This document shows, in pieces, positions 45,625 to 54,677 of a DNA stretch of 64,000 nucleotides. Position numbers and translations under genes: made by a program. This DNA comes from JBASEY01 sp964404285 (GTDB taxonomy: Bacteria; CSSED10-310): positions 36,517-100,516 of the forward strand of contig CAYOJK010000009.1 of the NCBI GenBank assembly GCA_964404285.1. The letters are read 5' to 3'. A model generated the notes under the pieces. It had not been told where the DNA came from. It was given only the letters and a program-made list of their open reading frames with translations, and made no database searches. Within the stretch, counting starts at the first letter, position 1. Each line of letters begins with the position of its first letter.

Positions 45625-47505
45625 CTAAAAAACAAGGCTTGTCACTTCAAACCGCAAATCATTTCGTTCATGATAATACGCAAGTCTTAAATCCAAAAAT
45701 CTATAGTGTTTGGAAAGGCCGATGTTTAATTCCTTCATCGTTTTCATTTTGAAATCGAAATAAAATTCCAGACCCACTCTGAAATCATTTAGATTAAAAT
45801 CTAGATTCAGCTCATTTGACAAACAATCAAATTGACGTGTATCGAGCTCACAAATAGTTTGAATTTCCAGATGTTTTGATAGTAATTTATTCAACGTCAC
45901 TTTTATGGAGCTATCTGAAATTCCCTCAGTCCAGCCCGGGGAACTCATGTCCCAACGCGAACGGTAGCTGTATTCGGTACGAATCCGAATAGAATCTTCC
46001 TCAAGAAAATTCAAAAATAAGGTCATATCATTAATAAATAATTTTTGAGCATTTTTGCTGACATTGATTCCAGGACTCAGATGATATCCGAATGAAAGCT
46101 TTTCAGATATGTTGACCTTTTCAAGGGCTAGATCGAAATGTCCCATCACATTATAGGTATCAATTGGATAGGGACTTTTATCATTAACATATTCCATTGC
46201 CCAAAAAGACTCTGCCTTAAAAGGCGTCTTGCCTAACGAGCATTTCGGTGTGAATAGGCTGATAAAGGGCTTGATTGTGCTTCGTTTTTCAGAAAGATAT
46301 CTCCGGAAAAAAAGCCCGGGATTGATCCTGACACCTGTTAAACTCCATTCAACGTTTATTTCCTGTTCAGCATGCTCCCTCTGCCGCGTTTCTTTATCCA
46401 GGTTCTTGCTAAAATACCCTGCTTTTAGGTTGAGAAATAAGGTTTCATCAAATTCATAACGCGCTGATATCCTGGAAGACAACGTTTGATTTGATTCATA
46501 CAGCAGATCAACAAGTGTGGAAAACTTTTCTATGGTGTAATTTTGAAGCAATTGGGTCCATAGGATTTTACTCCCGCGATTGAATCGATGTGTTCCCAAT
46601 TCCAATTTCAATTGGTTTTCTTGCCACAAGAAATTTGACCGTGCCACCAATCTATATGCATCCTCAGTGTCATAGGTCATATCATGATCAAGAGTAAACA
46701 TTCGTGATTGGAAAAGTGTTCCTAATGCTTTAACTTTTACCAAATACTTTGAATCATACCTGTCGGGGTTCAAACGATATTCCCCATACCCCCATACACT
46801 TCCCTGTATGTGTTCCGACACATAATATCTGTATTCTATCGCACCGGAAACAGTTGATGAATAGCTTATAGAATGCAGCAACATGCCTTTTTTCAATGAT
46901 GTGTCATCCAGAATAAACACTATCTTGGGAAGGTACAATAATGGTGACCCATCCACAATAAAGACGGGATCATCAGCGCGGGCTTTCAGATTGGGATGAA
47001 CAATCAAAGAATTTGCCTGCAAATAGGCCGTTTTCGACTCTATCTCTGAAAACAGCAGCAACCTCTTTTCGTGTATTAAATCTGCAGGGGTCTGAGCTTT
47101 TAGATCAGGATACGTATATCTTTCAAACATAATTGATGCATCGAGTGATACCTTGTGGATTCGCCTTTTCACAAAATCAAGTTGAAAGAAATCGGCTTCA
47201 AGCATTCTATCGTTACCAGATATAACAACATTTCCTATCACAACAAGGGTCCAATCAGAGGTATAAAGCGTTGCTTTGTTCGCAGAAACAAATAAATCTC
47301 CAGCAAATATAGTCACATTATCTTCAGCAACGACGACTTTAGATTCAAAATCATATCCAAGCCGATCCGCCTTTAATTGTATAATCGGAAAATCTCGAAA
47401 GTAACTAGAAGTTGTCAATGGAGAAGCCTTGGAAATTTTAGGGGCAACTATAAGTATTGAAAGAAAAGTGACATTAATAAGAATAGAAATGGTTTGTTTC
47501 TTCAT
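45625..47505 (-). CDS. LptD/OstA-like outer-membrane LPS-assembly protein
   Basis: 626 residues with a signal peptide (about 8-28). The N-terminal part is an OstA/LptA-like jellyroll: 'LKADRLGYDFESKVVVAED', 'ISGNDRMLEADFFQLDF'. The rest alternates polar and hydrophobic residues in short strands and ends in aromatic 'FEVTSLVF', the pattern of an outer-membrane beta-barrel. It would insert lipopolysaccharide into the outer leaflet with LptE. It is shorter than the Escherichia coli protein, and the cysteines that form its disulfides are not evident. It is the last gene of the reverse operon from 52333. Confidence 0.7.
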   Translation of the reverse strand: MKKQTISILINVTFLSILIVAPKISKASPLTTSSYFRDFPIIQLKADRLGYDFESKVVVAEDNVTIFAGDLFVSANKATLYTSDWTLVVIGNVVISGNDRMLEADFFQLDFVKRRIHKVSLDASIMFERYTYPDLKAQTPADLIHEKRLLLFSEIESKTAYLQANSLIVHPNLKARADDPVFIVDGSPLLYLPKIVFILDDTSLKKGMLLHSISYSSTVSGAIEYRYYVSEHIQGSVWGYGEYRLNPDRYDSKYLVKVKALGTLFQSRMFTLDHDMTYDTEDAYRLVARSNFLWQENQLKLELGTHRFNRGSKILWTQLLQNYTIEKFSTLVDLLYESNQTLSSRISARYEFDETLFLNLKAGYFSKNLDKETRQREHAEQEINVEWSLTGVRINPGLFFRRYLSEKRSTIKPFISLFTPKCSLGKTPFKAESFWAMEYVNDKSPYPIDTYNVMGHFDLALEKVNISEKLSFGYHLSPGINVSKNAQKLFINDMTLFLNFLEEDSIRIRTEYSYRSRWDMSSPGWTEGISDSSIKVTLNKLLSKHLEIQTICELDTRQFDCLSNELNLDFNLNDFRVGLEFYFDFKMKTMKELNIGLSKHYRFLDLRLAYYHERNDLRFEVTSLVF

Positions 47506-48311
47506 TCTTGTTGAAGACGCTGTATATTCTTCTTATAAACCACATAACCCGGTTTATGGTCGCACCTATTTGATTCAGATCGTGTGTGCTTTAGTTTATA
47601 AATCTTTCCACTATTATCACTATGCCAAATATATTGACCATCCCAAGCAAGCGCAGCGGGCGATGGACCGGGTGCGATGAAAGAACGATCCAAGGTTCCT
47701 GTTTCAGGGATTAAAGAATAAATTTTTCGAGTGGATAGATCGGATACCCAAAACTCCATTCCATCGAAACAAACTCCCTGAGGAGAGGAAAGAGGTATAT
47801 TAAATCGCTTTATTGTTTTTTGTAAATCAACATCATATCCATTCAGCGTTCTGTCAACCGAGTCAATAAACCAAATCAAATTCGATTCATAACACATACC
47901 TGCCATGTCGAAAGCATCGACCAGAACTGAAAAGGTTATGCGCCCTGTATGAGCTTCTACGCGATGCAGTATGGTTTGATATTTGCTTCCCACCCATATA
48001 AATCCGTCATCCCAGGCGCATCCCCAAGGGTTTTCAATACTGACTCTTATGGTATGCATTGTTCTTCCATTTTGCATATCTATCCGATAATAATTTCCTT
48101 TGGCTTGATCAATATGCCATAAAAAACCTTCTCCTACAGTCAGACCGGCAGGCGATGTTCCGGGGGCATCAAAGGTTTTTATAACGGCGCCTAAATCCGA
48201 TACGAATCCCGGATCGACAGGATTATTGAACTCTCGAGTATTACATCCTAAAAGTAAAATGACAGTTGTACCCCAAAGCAACGTTTTAGACTTTAAAGAA
48301 AGAAACAACAT
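47502..48311 (-). CDS. Beta-propeller lipoprotein (SMP-30/NHL-like)
   Basis: 269 residues. A signal peptide ends in 'VILLLGC' (lipobox). The mature part has repeats of the kind 'GFIWVGSKYQTILHRVEAHTG' and 'GMEFWVSDLSTRKIYSLIPE', each with a Trp and a turn, making a five- or six-bladed propeller like glutamine-cyclotransferase or NHL folds. No catalytic residues are clear. It overlaps the LptD-like gene by 4 bp and the DUF5683-like gene by 19 bp. Confidence 0.68.
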   Translation of the reverse strand: MLFLSLKSKTLLWGTTVILLLGCNTREFNNPVDPGFVSDLGAVIKTFDAPGTSPAGLTVGEGFLWHIDQAKGNYYRIDMQNGRTMHTIRVSIENPWGCAWDDGFIWVGSKYQTILHRVEAHTGRITFSVLVDAFDMAGMCYESNLIWFIDSVDRTLNGYDVDLQKTIKRFNIPLSSPQGVCFDGMEFWVSDLSTRKIYSLIPETGTLDRSFIAPGPSPAALAWDGQYIWHSDNSGKIYKLKHTRSESNRCDHKPGYVVYKKNIQRLQQE

Positions 48312-48757
48312 GTCAACTGAAACGAACCCTCTTCAAGAATATGGAAATTTATTTTTGAATGTCTTATTACACAGGCATTATCCTGATTTTTGTTTGAGAA
48401 ATAATAAATATCCCAAATATTGACCGCCCAAACAATAGCTCCCAACCCCATGTATAAATTTCTTTTTTTATCATGACGGGTTGTTTGGCGCCGAAAATCT
48501 TGAGCTTTTTGCGGATCATTAGTCTTCAGATAGTCGTGATAATAATCGTGCCCTTTGATAGAGTGATAAACGACAAGTCCAAGCAAGGCTGTTTCAGCTG
48601 ATGAAAAAGCCAATCCTTTCAACTTACTTCCTGTTTCTATTTGTCCCCATCCTGGGTACAGTATCGATTTGACTTCCGGTGAAAATATGTTTGTCTCTGC
48701 TTTCGTTTGAAATGCATAAAAGCAGAAGCAACAAGCAAATATACACATGAATTTCAT
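48293..48757 (-). CDS. DUF5683-like small membrane protein
   Basis: 154 residues: signal peptide with several cysteines ('MCIFACCFCFYAF'), then 'VKSILYPGWGQIETGSKLKG', a phrase typical of DUF5683, and two hydrophobic helices (about 50-70 and 100-125). DUF5683 proteins occur widely in Bacteroidetes-like and other Gram-negative bacteria with unknown role. The ATG overlaps the upstream stop (TAAATG). Confidence 0.6.
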   Translation of the reverse strand: MKFMCIFACCFCFYAFQTKAETNIFSPEVKSILYPGWGQIETGSKLKGLAFSSAETALLGLVVYHSIKGHDYYHDYLKTNDPQKAQDFRRQTTRHDKKRNLYMGLGAIVWAVNIWDIYYFSNKNQDNACVIRHSKINFHILEEGSFQLTCCFFL

Positions 48758-50850
48758 TTAAGTTGTCTTAAATAATATGGCACCAATACTTTTGTCTCCG
48801 GACCCCATCTTCCCAACAAGCGTGATTTTGATTGGGGATTACCGCTCGACTCAAAGTCCTGGCTCACTGACATTCCGTGCCCAAGTTTGCTTCCTGCCAG
48901 CGCTCTTAAAAACAAAACCGTTCTCCAGGAAACACCTTCACCCTCGGCTAATGAGCATGGCAAAAATGCTGTTTGAAGCGCTGACAATGACTGATTCAGG
49001 GCCATCAATGCAACCCCTTTATTCAATAACACAGCATTTACATCTGTTTCTTCAAGCCGTTTGTTCAATACATCCAACAAAAAAACATAGGAAATACCAG
49101 GGTGATCAAGTTCGTAGGACAATATATTTTTAGTGTCAGGCAATAGGATTTCTTTCGTACTCCCCTCTGATGCTATCACCAATTTATGAACCCGACCAAG
49201 AGCTGCTTCTAGAATATTTTCATATTCATCTACCGTATGCACAGGCTTTGAGTTCAAACTGACAATTTTGTCTCCCACCGCAATACCGGAAGATTCTGCA
49301 TTCGAACCTTCAACGATCCTTGTGACGACAATGGAACCATCAATTTCCGCATAATCAAAACCCAGAAATTTCTGAGTCACACACACTTTTCTGTTGAGAG
49401 CATCATGTGTAAATCGCGGAAAATAAACATGGTTTTCCTTTACATAAAAATCAAACATTTCAACTGTTTCAAGCTCGCGATAAAAAAGAAGCAATGCGTA
49501 ACCGGTTTCTTTCTCCGATTTGATCGTCAATCCTGCAACATCTATCTTTTCCGCTTCACATATCTGATCGACAATTCGTTTTATCTTCACTAATGGCAAT
49601 GATTTATAGGGCATTTCTACAAAATCTGCCGCCTGGCTGAATAACTCTTTTTGTTTTTGTTTACTGGTTTTTCCTTTAGTCTCCAAAACCAAATTTAAAC
49701 CTTCACATGAATTCAATTTTTGTTCTATTTGCTCTGCTAAACTAAAATTTTCTTCGTTGCTCTTTTTAGTAAAAAAACCCAGGTACAAAACCTTCGGTCT
49801 AGGAAAAATCTCAAAATGCCTGGATTCTTCATTATGCAAGGTAAAATTTTGATACCAGTAAAATCCATCCTTCGATCTCGCTTCCATCAAATACGAATCA
49901 GTGCAGACATCCTTCATGTCAAGGGGGGCGCTCCCGACAAGTTCTCCATTTAAAAAAATTTGAACAGGTTTTTGAGATGTTACCTTAATATCTCCCTTTC
50001 CTGTGTTTAAATATATGGATCCGAGTGACGAATCTCCTAATGTCACATTGAAAAATACTTTATGCGATTCATAGCACTTTTTCTTAAATTCAAAAACATG
50101 ATTACCTAATGAAACATCCGTCAACTCGAATCGCTTTCCTGACACAGGAGGGGACGTCAAGATGTAACGACCATCACAATAGATATCGACACTTCCAGGA
50201 TTTATTGCCAAACTGATATTACCCGTATTCTTTTCTAAAACTATATCTAAAATATTGGATTCTAACTTCATTGGTTCAATAAAAGATTCATGGCTTTTAT
50301 ATCCTGGACATGAGACTTTTAGATGATACCCTTTATTGAAGACCAAGACATTAAACAATGGTGTATTACCAACATATTCATTATCAATATAAACATTCGC
50401 ATTTTCAGGAACCGATTTAATAGCCATTTCAACCATGTTGCTTAGTTTGAATCTTTCAAAGCTCTGCATATGTGCCTTGGAGGCAACCGTGTTTTCAAAA
50501 ACATCGTCAAATTGCTCTTTTATAATTTTTCTGAATATTTCTTCTTTATCCTCATCTCTACCATGATCATGATAAAAGCATCCTGCCAGCACGAGTATGT
50601 GACGTTTTATATCGTGTAATCGCCTCAAAACACCTGAATCTTGCTCGGTTCCTTCAGCAATTTCTTCAATTTCAGAAAGAAGTGAATCAATTTCCGATGA
50701 TTGTATCTGTGAAAAAGCTTGATTGTATTTCAACTCCAGATTTTGAGCTTTCAGCTCTATTGTTTGAACCTTCAATTCTAAATTTGATAAAGCTTTCGCG
50801 GAAATGCAGATTAAAAGACCTACATATAGAACTTTATCAATAAATTTCAT
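48754..50850 (-). CDS. PEGA-repeat protein with PDZ domain
   Basis: 698 residues from the ATG at 50850, which has AAGGA ten bases upstream; earlier in-frame ATGs would bury the signal peptide. It has a signal helix (6-20) and a helical region to about 140. PEGA-type units lie at about 145-205 ('ANVYIDNEYVGNTPLF'), 212-280 ('SVDIYCDGRYI') and 287-350 ('VQIFLNGELVGSAPL'). A region of unknown fold follows, and a PDZ domain at about 495-570 ('EGSNAESSGIAVGDKIVSLN'). It is probably a periplasmic scaffold. It overlaps the upstream gene by 14 bp. Confidence 0.72.
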   Translation of the reverse strand: MKFIDKVLYVGLLICISAKALSNLELKVQTIELKAQNLELKYNQAFSQIQSSEIDSLLSEIEEIAEGTEQDSGVLRRLHDIKRHILVLAGCFYHDHGRDEDKEEIFRKIIKEQFDDVFENTVASKAHMQSFERFKLSNMVEMAIKSVPENANVYIDNEYVGNTPLFNVLVFNKGYHLKVSCPGYKSHESFIEPMKLESNILDIVLEKNTGNISLAINPGSVDIYCDGRYILTSPPVSGKRFELTDVSLGNHVFEFKKKCYESHKVFFNVTLGDSSLGSIYLNTGKGDIKVTSQKPVQIFLNGELVGSAPLDMKDVCTDSYLMEARSKDGFYWYQNFTLHNEESRHFEIFPRPKVLYLGFFTKKSNEENFSLAEQIEQKLNSCEGLNLVLETKGKTSKQKQKELFSQAADFVEMPYKSLPLVKIKRIVDQICEAEKIDVAGLTIKSEKETGYALLLFYRELETVEMFDFYVKENHVYFPRFTHDALNRKVCVTQKFLGFDYAEIDGSIVVTRIVEGSNAESSGIAVGDKIVSLNSKPVHTVDEYENILEAALGRVHKLVIASEGSTKEILLPDTKNILSYELDHPGISYVFLLDVLNKRLEETDVNAVLLNKGVALMALNQSLSALQTAFLPCSLAEGEGVSWRTVLFLRALAGSKLGHGMSVSQDFESSGNPQSKSRLLGRWGPETKVLVPYYLRQLK

Positions 50851-52333
50851 AAATCGCATTTCCTTTTTTATCTGAAACAGAGAATCTGAATTCCGGGCTA
50901 AAATCGATTGCAACAGGTTCTTTGACCGGTGCCAACAAACTATCAAACCTTAATATCTTCAAAAGGTTTCCAGAACGATCCAATACTGATATGCTTTTTG
51001 ATTGACTATCCAATAAATAAAGAAATCCCATATTTCCAATAACAAAATCATCAATACGTTTAATTTTATTATTATCGAAATTTATTGAAATAGAATTAAG
51101 CTGTTCACCATATACATCATAATTCAGGATGTTTTTGTCCTGCCAGCAAAAATACCACATGCCCCCGAAGGGATCTGATGCAATTTTATCATATTTACTG
51201 ACTTTCAGGCCTTTGATTTTTGTTAAAATTTTTCCCTTTCGATTCGTTCGGATTATCGAGTTGGTTTTTGAATCTAACAACCAATAGTTGCCGGGTGTCC
51301 CCCATGCGGCATCGATAAGTTTCATTTTTTTAGGTAGGTTTAGTTGCGCTTTTCCATAATCATCCAACACTTCCCCTTGAAAAACATACAATCTGTTGTG
51401 TAAATACCCATCATTCAATGATTGAGGATGTGCTGCCTGATGATGCAAGATATTCGGATGCTTTTCTTTATCAAACCTTACAAATGTCCCGCCCTCGTCC
51501 ATCACTATTATGTGACCATTTGCATCAAACCGGTGAGTTTTGATTTTTTTGACCGAGGTTTTTCTCAAATCAAGCACTTTATTATTTATAAAACGTGGGT
51601 TTTTAGAGATAAACATTTTAAATATCCAGCTCGATGCATTCAAATATCTTCTTTCCAAATAGGGATATGATTGCCGAGCATAAAAAACGCATTTCTGAAA
51701 ATTGTTTATTGATTCTACATAATCATATCGATGTAAATAACTCAACCCGGCTAAATGGTGAGCTAACAATAAAATTCGGTCCGAATTTCCTCTTAAAATA
51801 ACTTCGCCGGCATATTCCAGAGCTTTGCCGAAATCGTTAAACCGCAGCGCATCCAGCCCAAGACCTAACAGCGCCAATCCCTTTATTTGTTGCGAGTTTT
51901 GCGATTGCAATATCGATTCAAAATATTGAATATTATCATCTATTGCTGTCGTTTCTTTCTCTTGAAAGCTCAGCAACCCCAAACCCAATCTCCCAAGTCG
52001 ATATTCTTCCAATTCAGGTGGAAGATTTGCCATGATTTCAAAATGTGGTTTTGCTGATTCATAGTCACCATTAAAATAATTATACCATGCAATTTCCCAG
52101 TGTGATTTTAAAGCGAATACACTTTTGGGAGCTTGATTTATGGTTTCAGTATAATGTTGTAGCGCCTCAACCGTATTCCCTTTCTGCATTTTTTCCATTC
52201 CGGTAAAATAGGAGGAAACGGCTTCAGCATCGGAAGCTACCGCAAACGGCATCAGAAAAATGACGAAAAACAACAAGACAGCGGCTTGCGAAACCTGATT
52301 AATATAGAAATGGTTTAACTGACGTTCATTCAT
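50837..52333 (-). CDS. TPR and beta-propeller periplasmic protein
   Basis: 498 residues from the ATG at 52333; a TTG at 52342 would add three residues. The signal peptide ends near 'MPFAVASDAEA'. TPR-like repeats fill about 40-230 ('GNTVEALQHYTETINQAPKS', 'LRFNDFGKALEYAGEVI'), followed by a propeller of NHL-like blades ('WGTPGNYWLLDSKTNSIIR', 'MGFLYLLDSQSKSISVLDR'). It is the first gene of the five-gene reverse operon that ends with the LptD-like gene. Its role is unknown. Confidence 0.68.
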   Translation of the reverse strand: MNERQLNHFYINQVSQAAVLLFFVIFLMPFAVASDAEAVSSYFTGMEKMQKGNTVEALQHYTETINQAPKSVFALKSHWEIAWYNYFNGDYESAKPHFEIMANLPPELEEYRLGRLGLGLLSFQEKETTAIDDNIQYFESILQSQNSQQIKGLALLGLGLDALRFNDFGKALEYAGEVILRGNSDRILLLAHHLAGLSYLHRYDYVESINNFQKCVFYARQSYPYLERRYLNASSWIFKMFISKNPRFINNKVLDLRKTSVKKIKTHRFDANGHIIVMDEGGTFVRFDKEKHPNILHHQAAHPQSLNDGYLHNRLYVFQGEVLDDYGKAQLNLPKKMKLIDAAWGTPGNYWLLDSKTNSIIRTNRKGKILTKIKGLKVSKYDKIASDPFGGMWYFCWQDKNILNYDVYGEQLNSISINFDNNKIKRIDDFVIGNMGFLYLLDSQSKSISVLDRSGNLLKILRFDSLLAPVKEPVAIDFSPEFRFSVSDKKGNAIYEIY

Positions 52334-52823
52334 CAAATGCAATAGTAACAGAAATTAAAAATGAAATTCAAGAGAGATTGAAACGAATTCATGTGTGCAC
52401 GAAATGAAATAAAGCTTGTTAAATAAGTAAATCAACTTCCGCAGATTGTTTTGAAAGACATCTATAACCCGTCAGTATCCCGACAGCTTCTCAGTTCCCA
52501 CTCCTGATTCCGTAAGACATCACCTGGAGACCTCATTCCCCGGACCCTTCTCCATTTATTCTCGACTACTTGGACAGGGGTGCGGAAGATGAGATTTATT
52601 TTTAAGTGTTCATTAGAAAGCCATTGTTCGGAGCATTCTAAAGGCATTAACCGCTTGCCGACACCTTACGATTCGTGATGTATCTCCAAATAATAAAAAC
52701 GTTCTGTCCCAACCCCAAACATAGGTTTCACCTTGTTTCCAGGCGACCGGCTTTTGAAACGTTCGGCAAGGTAATCCAGATTATCAGCAGATCGTTCACG
52801 AGCCTGTCGGATCAAACTCAGGT
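52334..52823. other. Region without a confident gene between the envelope operon and the Phd-like gene
   Basis: About 490 bp. A reverse-strand frame of about 50 codons just after the Phd-like gene, ending at 52666, reads like protein ('LIRQARERSADNLDYLAERF') but has no good start. Another reverse ORF at 52462-52647 reads unlike a folded protein. A weak promoter for the envelope operon is at 52408-52435. Nothing else is seen. Confidence 0.45.
52408..52435 (-). promoter_or_regulatory. Weak candidate promoter of the envelope operon
   Basis: On the reverse strand TTGATT (52435-52430) and TTTATT (52413-52408) are 16 bp apart, about 75 bp before the start at 52333. Confidence 0.28.
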
Positions 52824-53075
52824 TTACCGTAATGAATGCTTGGTTCTGCTTTTTTCGCGACCATCACGAATGATCGACACGATCTCCTTGCTCGTTATCT
52901 TCGCTGAAACCGACGCTACATCCAGTGGTGATTTCTTTAGTCTTTCCGGAATTATCACGTATGTTTTTCCATCTTTTCTGCGAATGATCACTTTACCGCT
53001 TGATTCTGCTTCATCAAGAACCCCTGACAAATTTTGATGCGCTTCTGAATAGGCATAAATGCGTATTTTGTTCAT
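52824..53075 (-). CDS. Phd/YefM-like antitoxin
   Basis: 83 residues. The N-terminal 'YSEAHQNLSGVLDEAESSGK' and 'VIIRRKDGKTYVIIPE' match the Phd/YefM DNA-binding antitoxin fold; the C-terminal third is the toxin-binding tail. Its first 30 codons lie inside the 441-bp repeat and are duplicated at 17443-17352. Its expected partner, the DUF6896-like gene just upstream, is truncated here (53424-53093) but intact at 17859-17461. It would act as an autorepressor and antitoxin if the pair is a true TA module. Confidence 0.72.
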   Translation of the reverse strand: MNKIRIYAYSEAHQNLSGVLDEAESSGKVIIRRKDGKTYVIIPERLKKSPLDVASVSAKITSKEIVSIIRDGREKSRTKHSLR

Positions 53076-53424
53076 TCGAAAGTTGTCGTTAATTAGTCTG
53101 TTAGATAATACAGGTTATCCCGCATCCGGATGGATCCTTTTGATTCCAGAGATTTGAACCACTGATTAACAACCGTGAACAGATTTCCATCAGGGTCCCA
53201 TTTTTCGGGATCATAACCAATTATGAACTCATAAATCCGCCAATCATCAAACCCATCCTCGTAGCCTTTTTCGCTGTAATCAAAATCGATATCGATATCA
53301 TCGGTTTTGATTCGGACTCCCAAACCATGAATGAAAAAAGTCTTCGCAAACGGAGCGGCTTCGTATGCTGCTTTTATTTTGGAACGGTTCGCTTCCCAAG
53401 CTAGCGCCCGAGTGTTTGGCGGAA
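52984..53424. repeat. 441-bp direct repeat, right copy
   Basis: Reads identical to 17352-17792. On its left the full Phd-like gene continues; on its right the DUF6896-like gene is cut and unrelated DNA begins at 53425. Confidence 0.93.
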
Positions 53425-53440
53425 GAACCACAATAAACAC
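53093..53440 (-). pseudogene. N-terminally truncated DUF6896-like gene (right copy)
   Basis: Codons from 53424 to 53093 are identical to the intact gene at 17461-17859, but the first 23 residues or so are lost and replaced by a few codons of flanking sequence read from a GTG at 53440. No ribosome binding site is evident. It should be non-functional if the N-terminus is needed. Confidence 0.75.
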
Positions 53441-53604
53441 TTATGCTAATTTCAAATATAAAAAAAAGTGAATAGGATTGGAACAACAAATCAAATATGG
53501 AACGAATTTCTTAAAACCGCTATTACTCCACTTTTACACTCAATACAACAGGTGTAATTACAGATGTGTCTAAGCACGTCAACACACTGTAAACAACACT
53601 ATAA

Positions 53605-53787
53605 CATGAGCGCCTGTTCTGCCCGCTATGGATCCAGGATTTTGACGTGGAATATCATGATTATCTGCCAGGCCTGATGGAAATACAGGCGCTTGAACCG
53701 TTTATTCGGCCGGATGTCCAAGGAACCGCGCTCGGTCTGGAATTTTACAGCGGGCTGATCAACCAGATGGCACGCCACGGGCCATGA
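53605..53787 (+). pseudogene. Gene fragment, weakly GNAT-like, without start
   Basis: Sixty sense codons between a TAA (53602-53604) and a TGA (53785-53787) read like protein: 'LFCPLWIQDFDVEYHDYL', 'ALEPFIRPDVQGTALGLEF'. The 'RPDVQGTALG' phrase is reminiscent of the GNAT acetyl-CoA loop, but the match is weak. There is no start codon or upstream domain, so it looks like the 3' remnant of a lost gene at the junction right of the repeat. Confidence 0.35.
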
Positions 53788-53935
53788 TGCGGGATGGCCG
53801 GAAAACGGTCGCTAGAAAGCTTGACTATCTATGTTTGTGGAAGCAGTGGCCAAATTCCGGATATTTTTGTGATAACGAGGCCCCGGGGGGTGCGCGTAAG
53901 TTCGACTCCCGTTGGGGACGTAATCGTTGTTCCTG

Positions 53936-54559
53936 TCAATTCGTTGATAGGATTTCGCCCGTGAATACAGGCGCTCTTTTTTCTGAAGGCTTATATTGGA
54001 TTTCGTACACTTTGAAAACATCTGCCTTATCTGGACTCAGGTGTAAGTTCGCGATGAGTTTCAGGTTGTTTTTCAAAGCGTTGATGTAGGGACGCGCCGC
54101 TATGTGATACTCTAAAGTCGCGATATGGGTGACTCCACGCGCCTTGAATACGGAAATTGTTGTTTGCGCGTTTCCCCGCTCGATCATACATGGCCACATC
54201 TCGGGTTCAATCAGGCCACAGATGTCGAAAATTTCCACATTCGTAGAATAGCCAATCGCGCCGATCATGTCGAAAGCAAGGACTGATTCCGCCGGTAAAT
54301 ATTTGTTCAGCCAATCCCCGATAAGCTGAGCCTTATCAAAACCATGTGAAATCCGGTGAGAGTTGAAGGTATTCGGTGTCAAAGCGACAAGGGAAGCCAG
54401 CGCTATGACCGCTATGACAAGAAAGCGCCTGGACTTGTGTAGTGTCTTCAGGTTCTGCAGGAGACCAAATTCGTGTAGTCCGAATAAGACAGTAAACAGG
54501 CCGATCAGAGCTGTGGGGTAGAGCGTGATGTAGTAGCGCCAATTGGCAGTTGGGATGAG
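53936..54559 (-). pseudogene. 3' part of a GT-C membrane glycosyltransferase, cut by the mobile element
   Basis: The frame is open from an in-frame TAG at 54562-54560 down to the stop at 53936, about 207 codons. It begins inside a protein ('PTANWRYYITLYPTALIGLF'), has one membrane helix ('FLVIAVIALASLVALTP') and a periplasmic C-terminal domain ('LPAESVLAFDMIGAIGYST', 'IFDICGLIEPEM'), a pattern seen at the C-terminus of ArnT/PMT-like membrane glycosyltransferases. The 5' part is missing, and clostridial-type DNA starts at its broken end. The missing half may lie at the other end of the element, beyond the window. Confidence 0.7.
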
Positions 54560-54677
54560 CTATGCTGTAAAGGGGTGAAAACGACTCGCCCTACAAAATC
54601 GACGGTAGCCAGCTCATTCGTAGCAGATTTGGCAGGGCTTACGGAAGAAGGTGATGTAGTGTATTGCGATTCCCAGA

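Larger units (their letters stand above)
17352..53424. other. 35.6-kb segment bounded by 441-bp direct repeats (possible integrated circular unit)
   Basis: Bounded on both sides by the same 441 bp. The left copy keeps the full DUF6896-like gene and half the Phd-like gene; the right copy keeps the full Phd-like gene and part of the DUF6896-like gene. Joining the segment's ends through one repeat restores both genes, as expected for a circle integrated by a single crossover at a pre-existing fragment. The content (peptide ABC transporter, kinase, Tad pilus, envelope proteins) is not typical plasmid cargo and no replication, integrase or transfer gene is seen. An assembly artefact at the repeat is possible. 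Confidence 0.5.

Noticed and set aside
52462..52647. 61-residue reverse ORF
   Set aside because: Arg/Trp-rich, no ribosome binding site, no recognisable domain; treated as non-coding.
53880..53925. tRNA-like 3' end ('aagttcgactcccg' followed by 'ttgggga')
   Set aside because: The T-loop resembles a tRNA, but the stem bases do not pair and no acceptor, D-arm or anticodon arm is found upstream.
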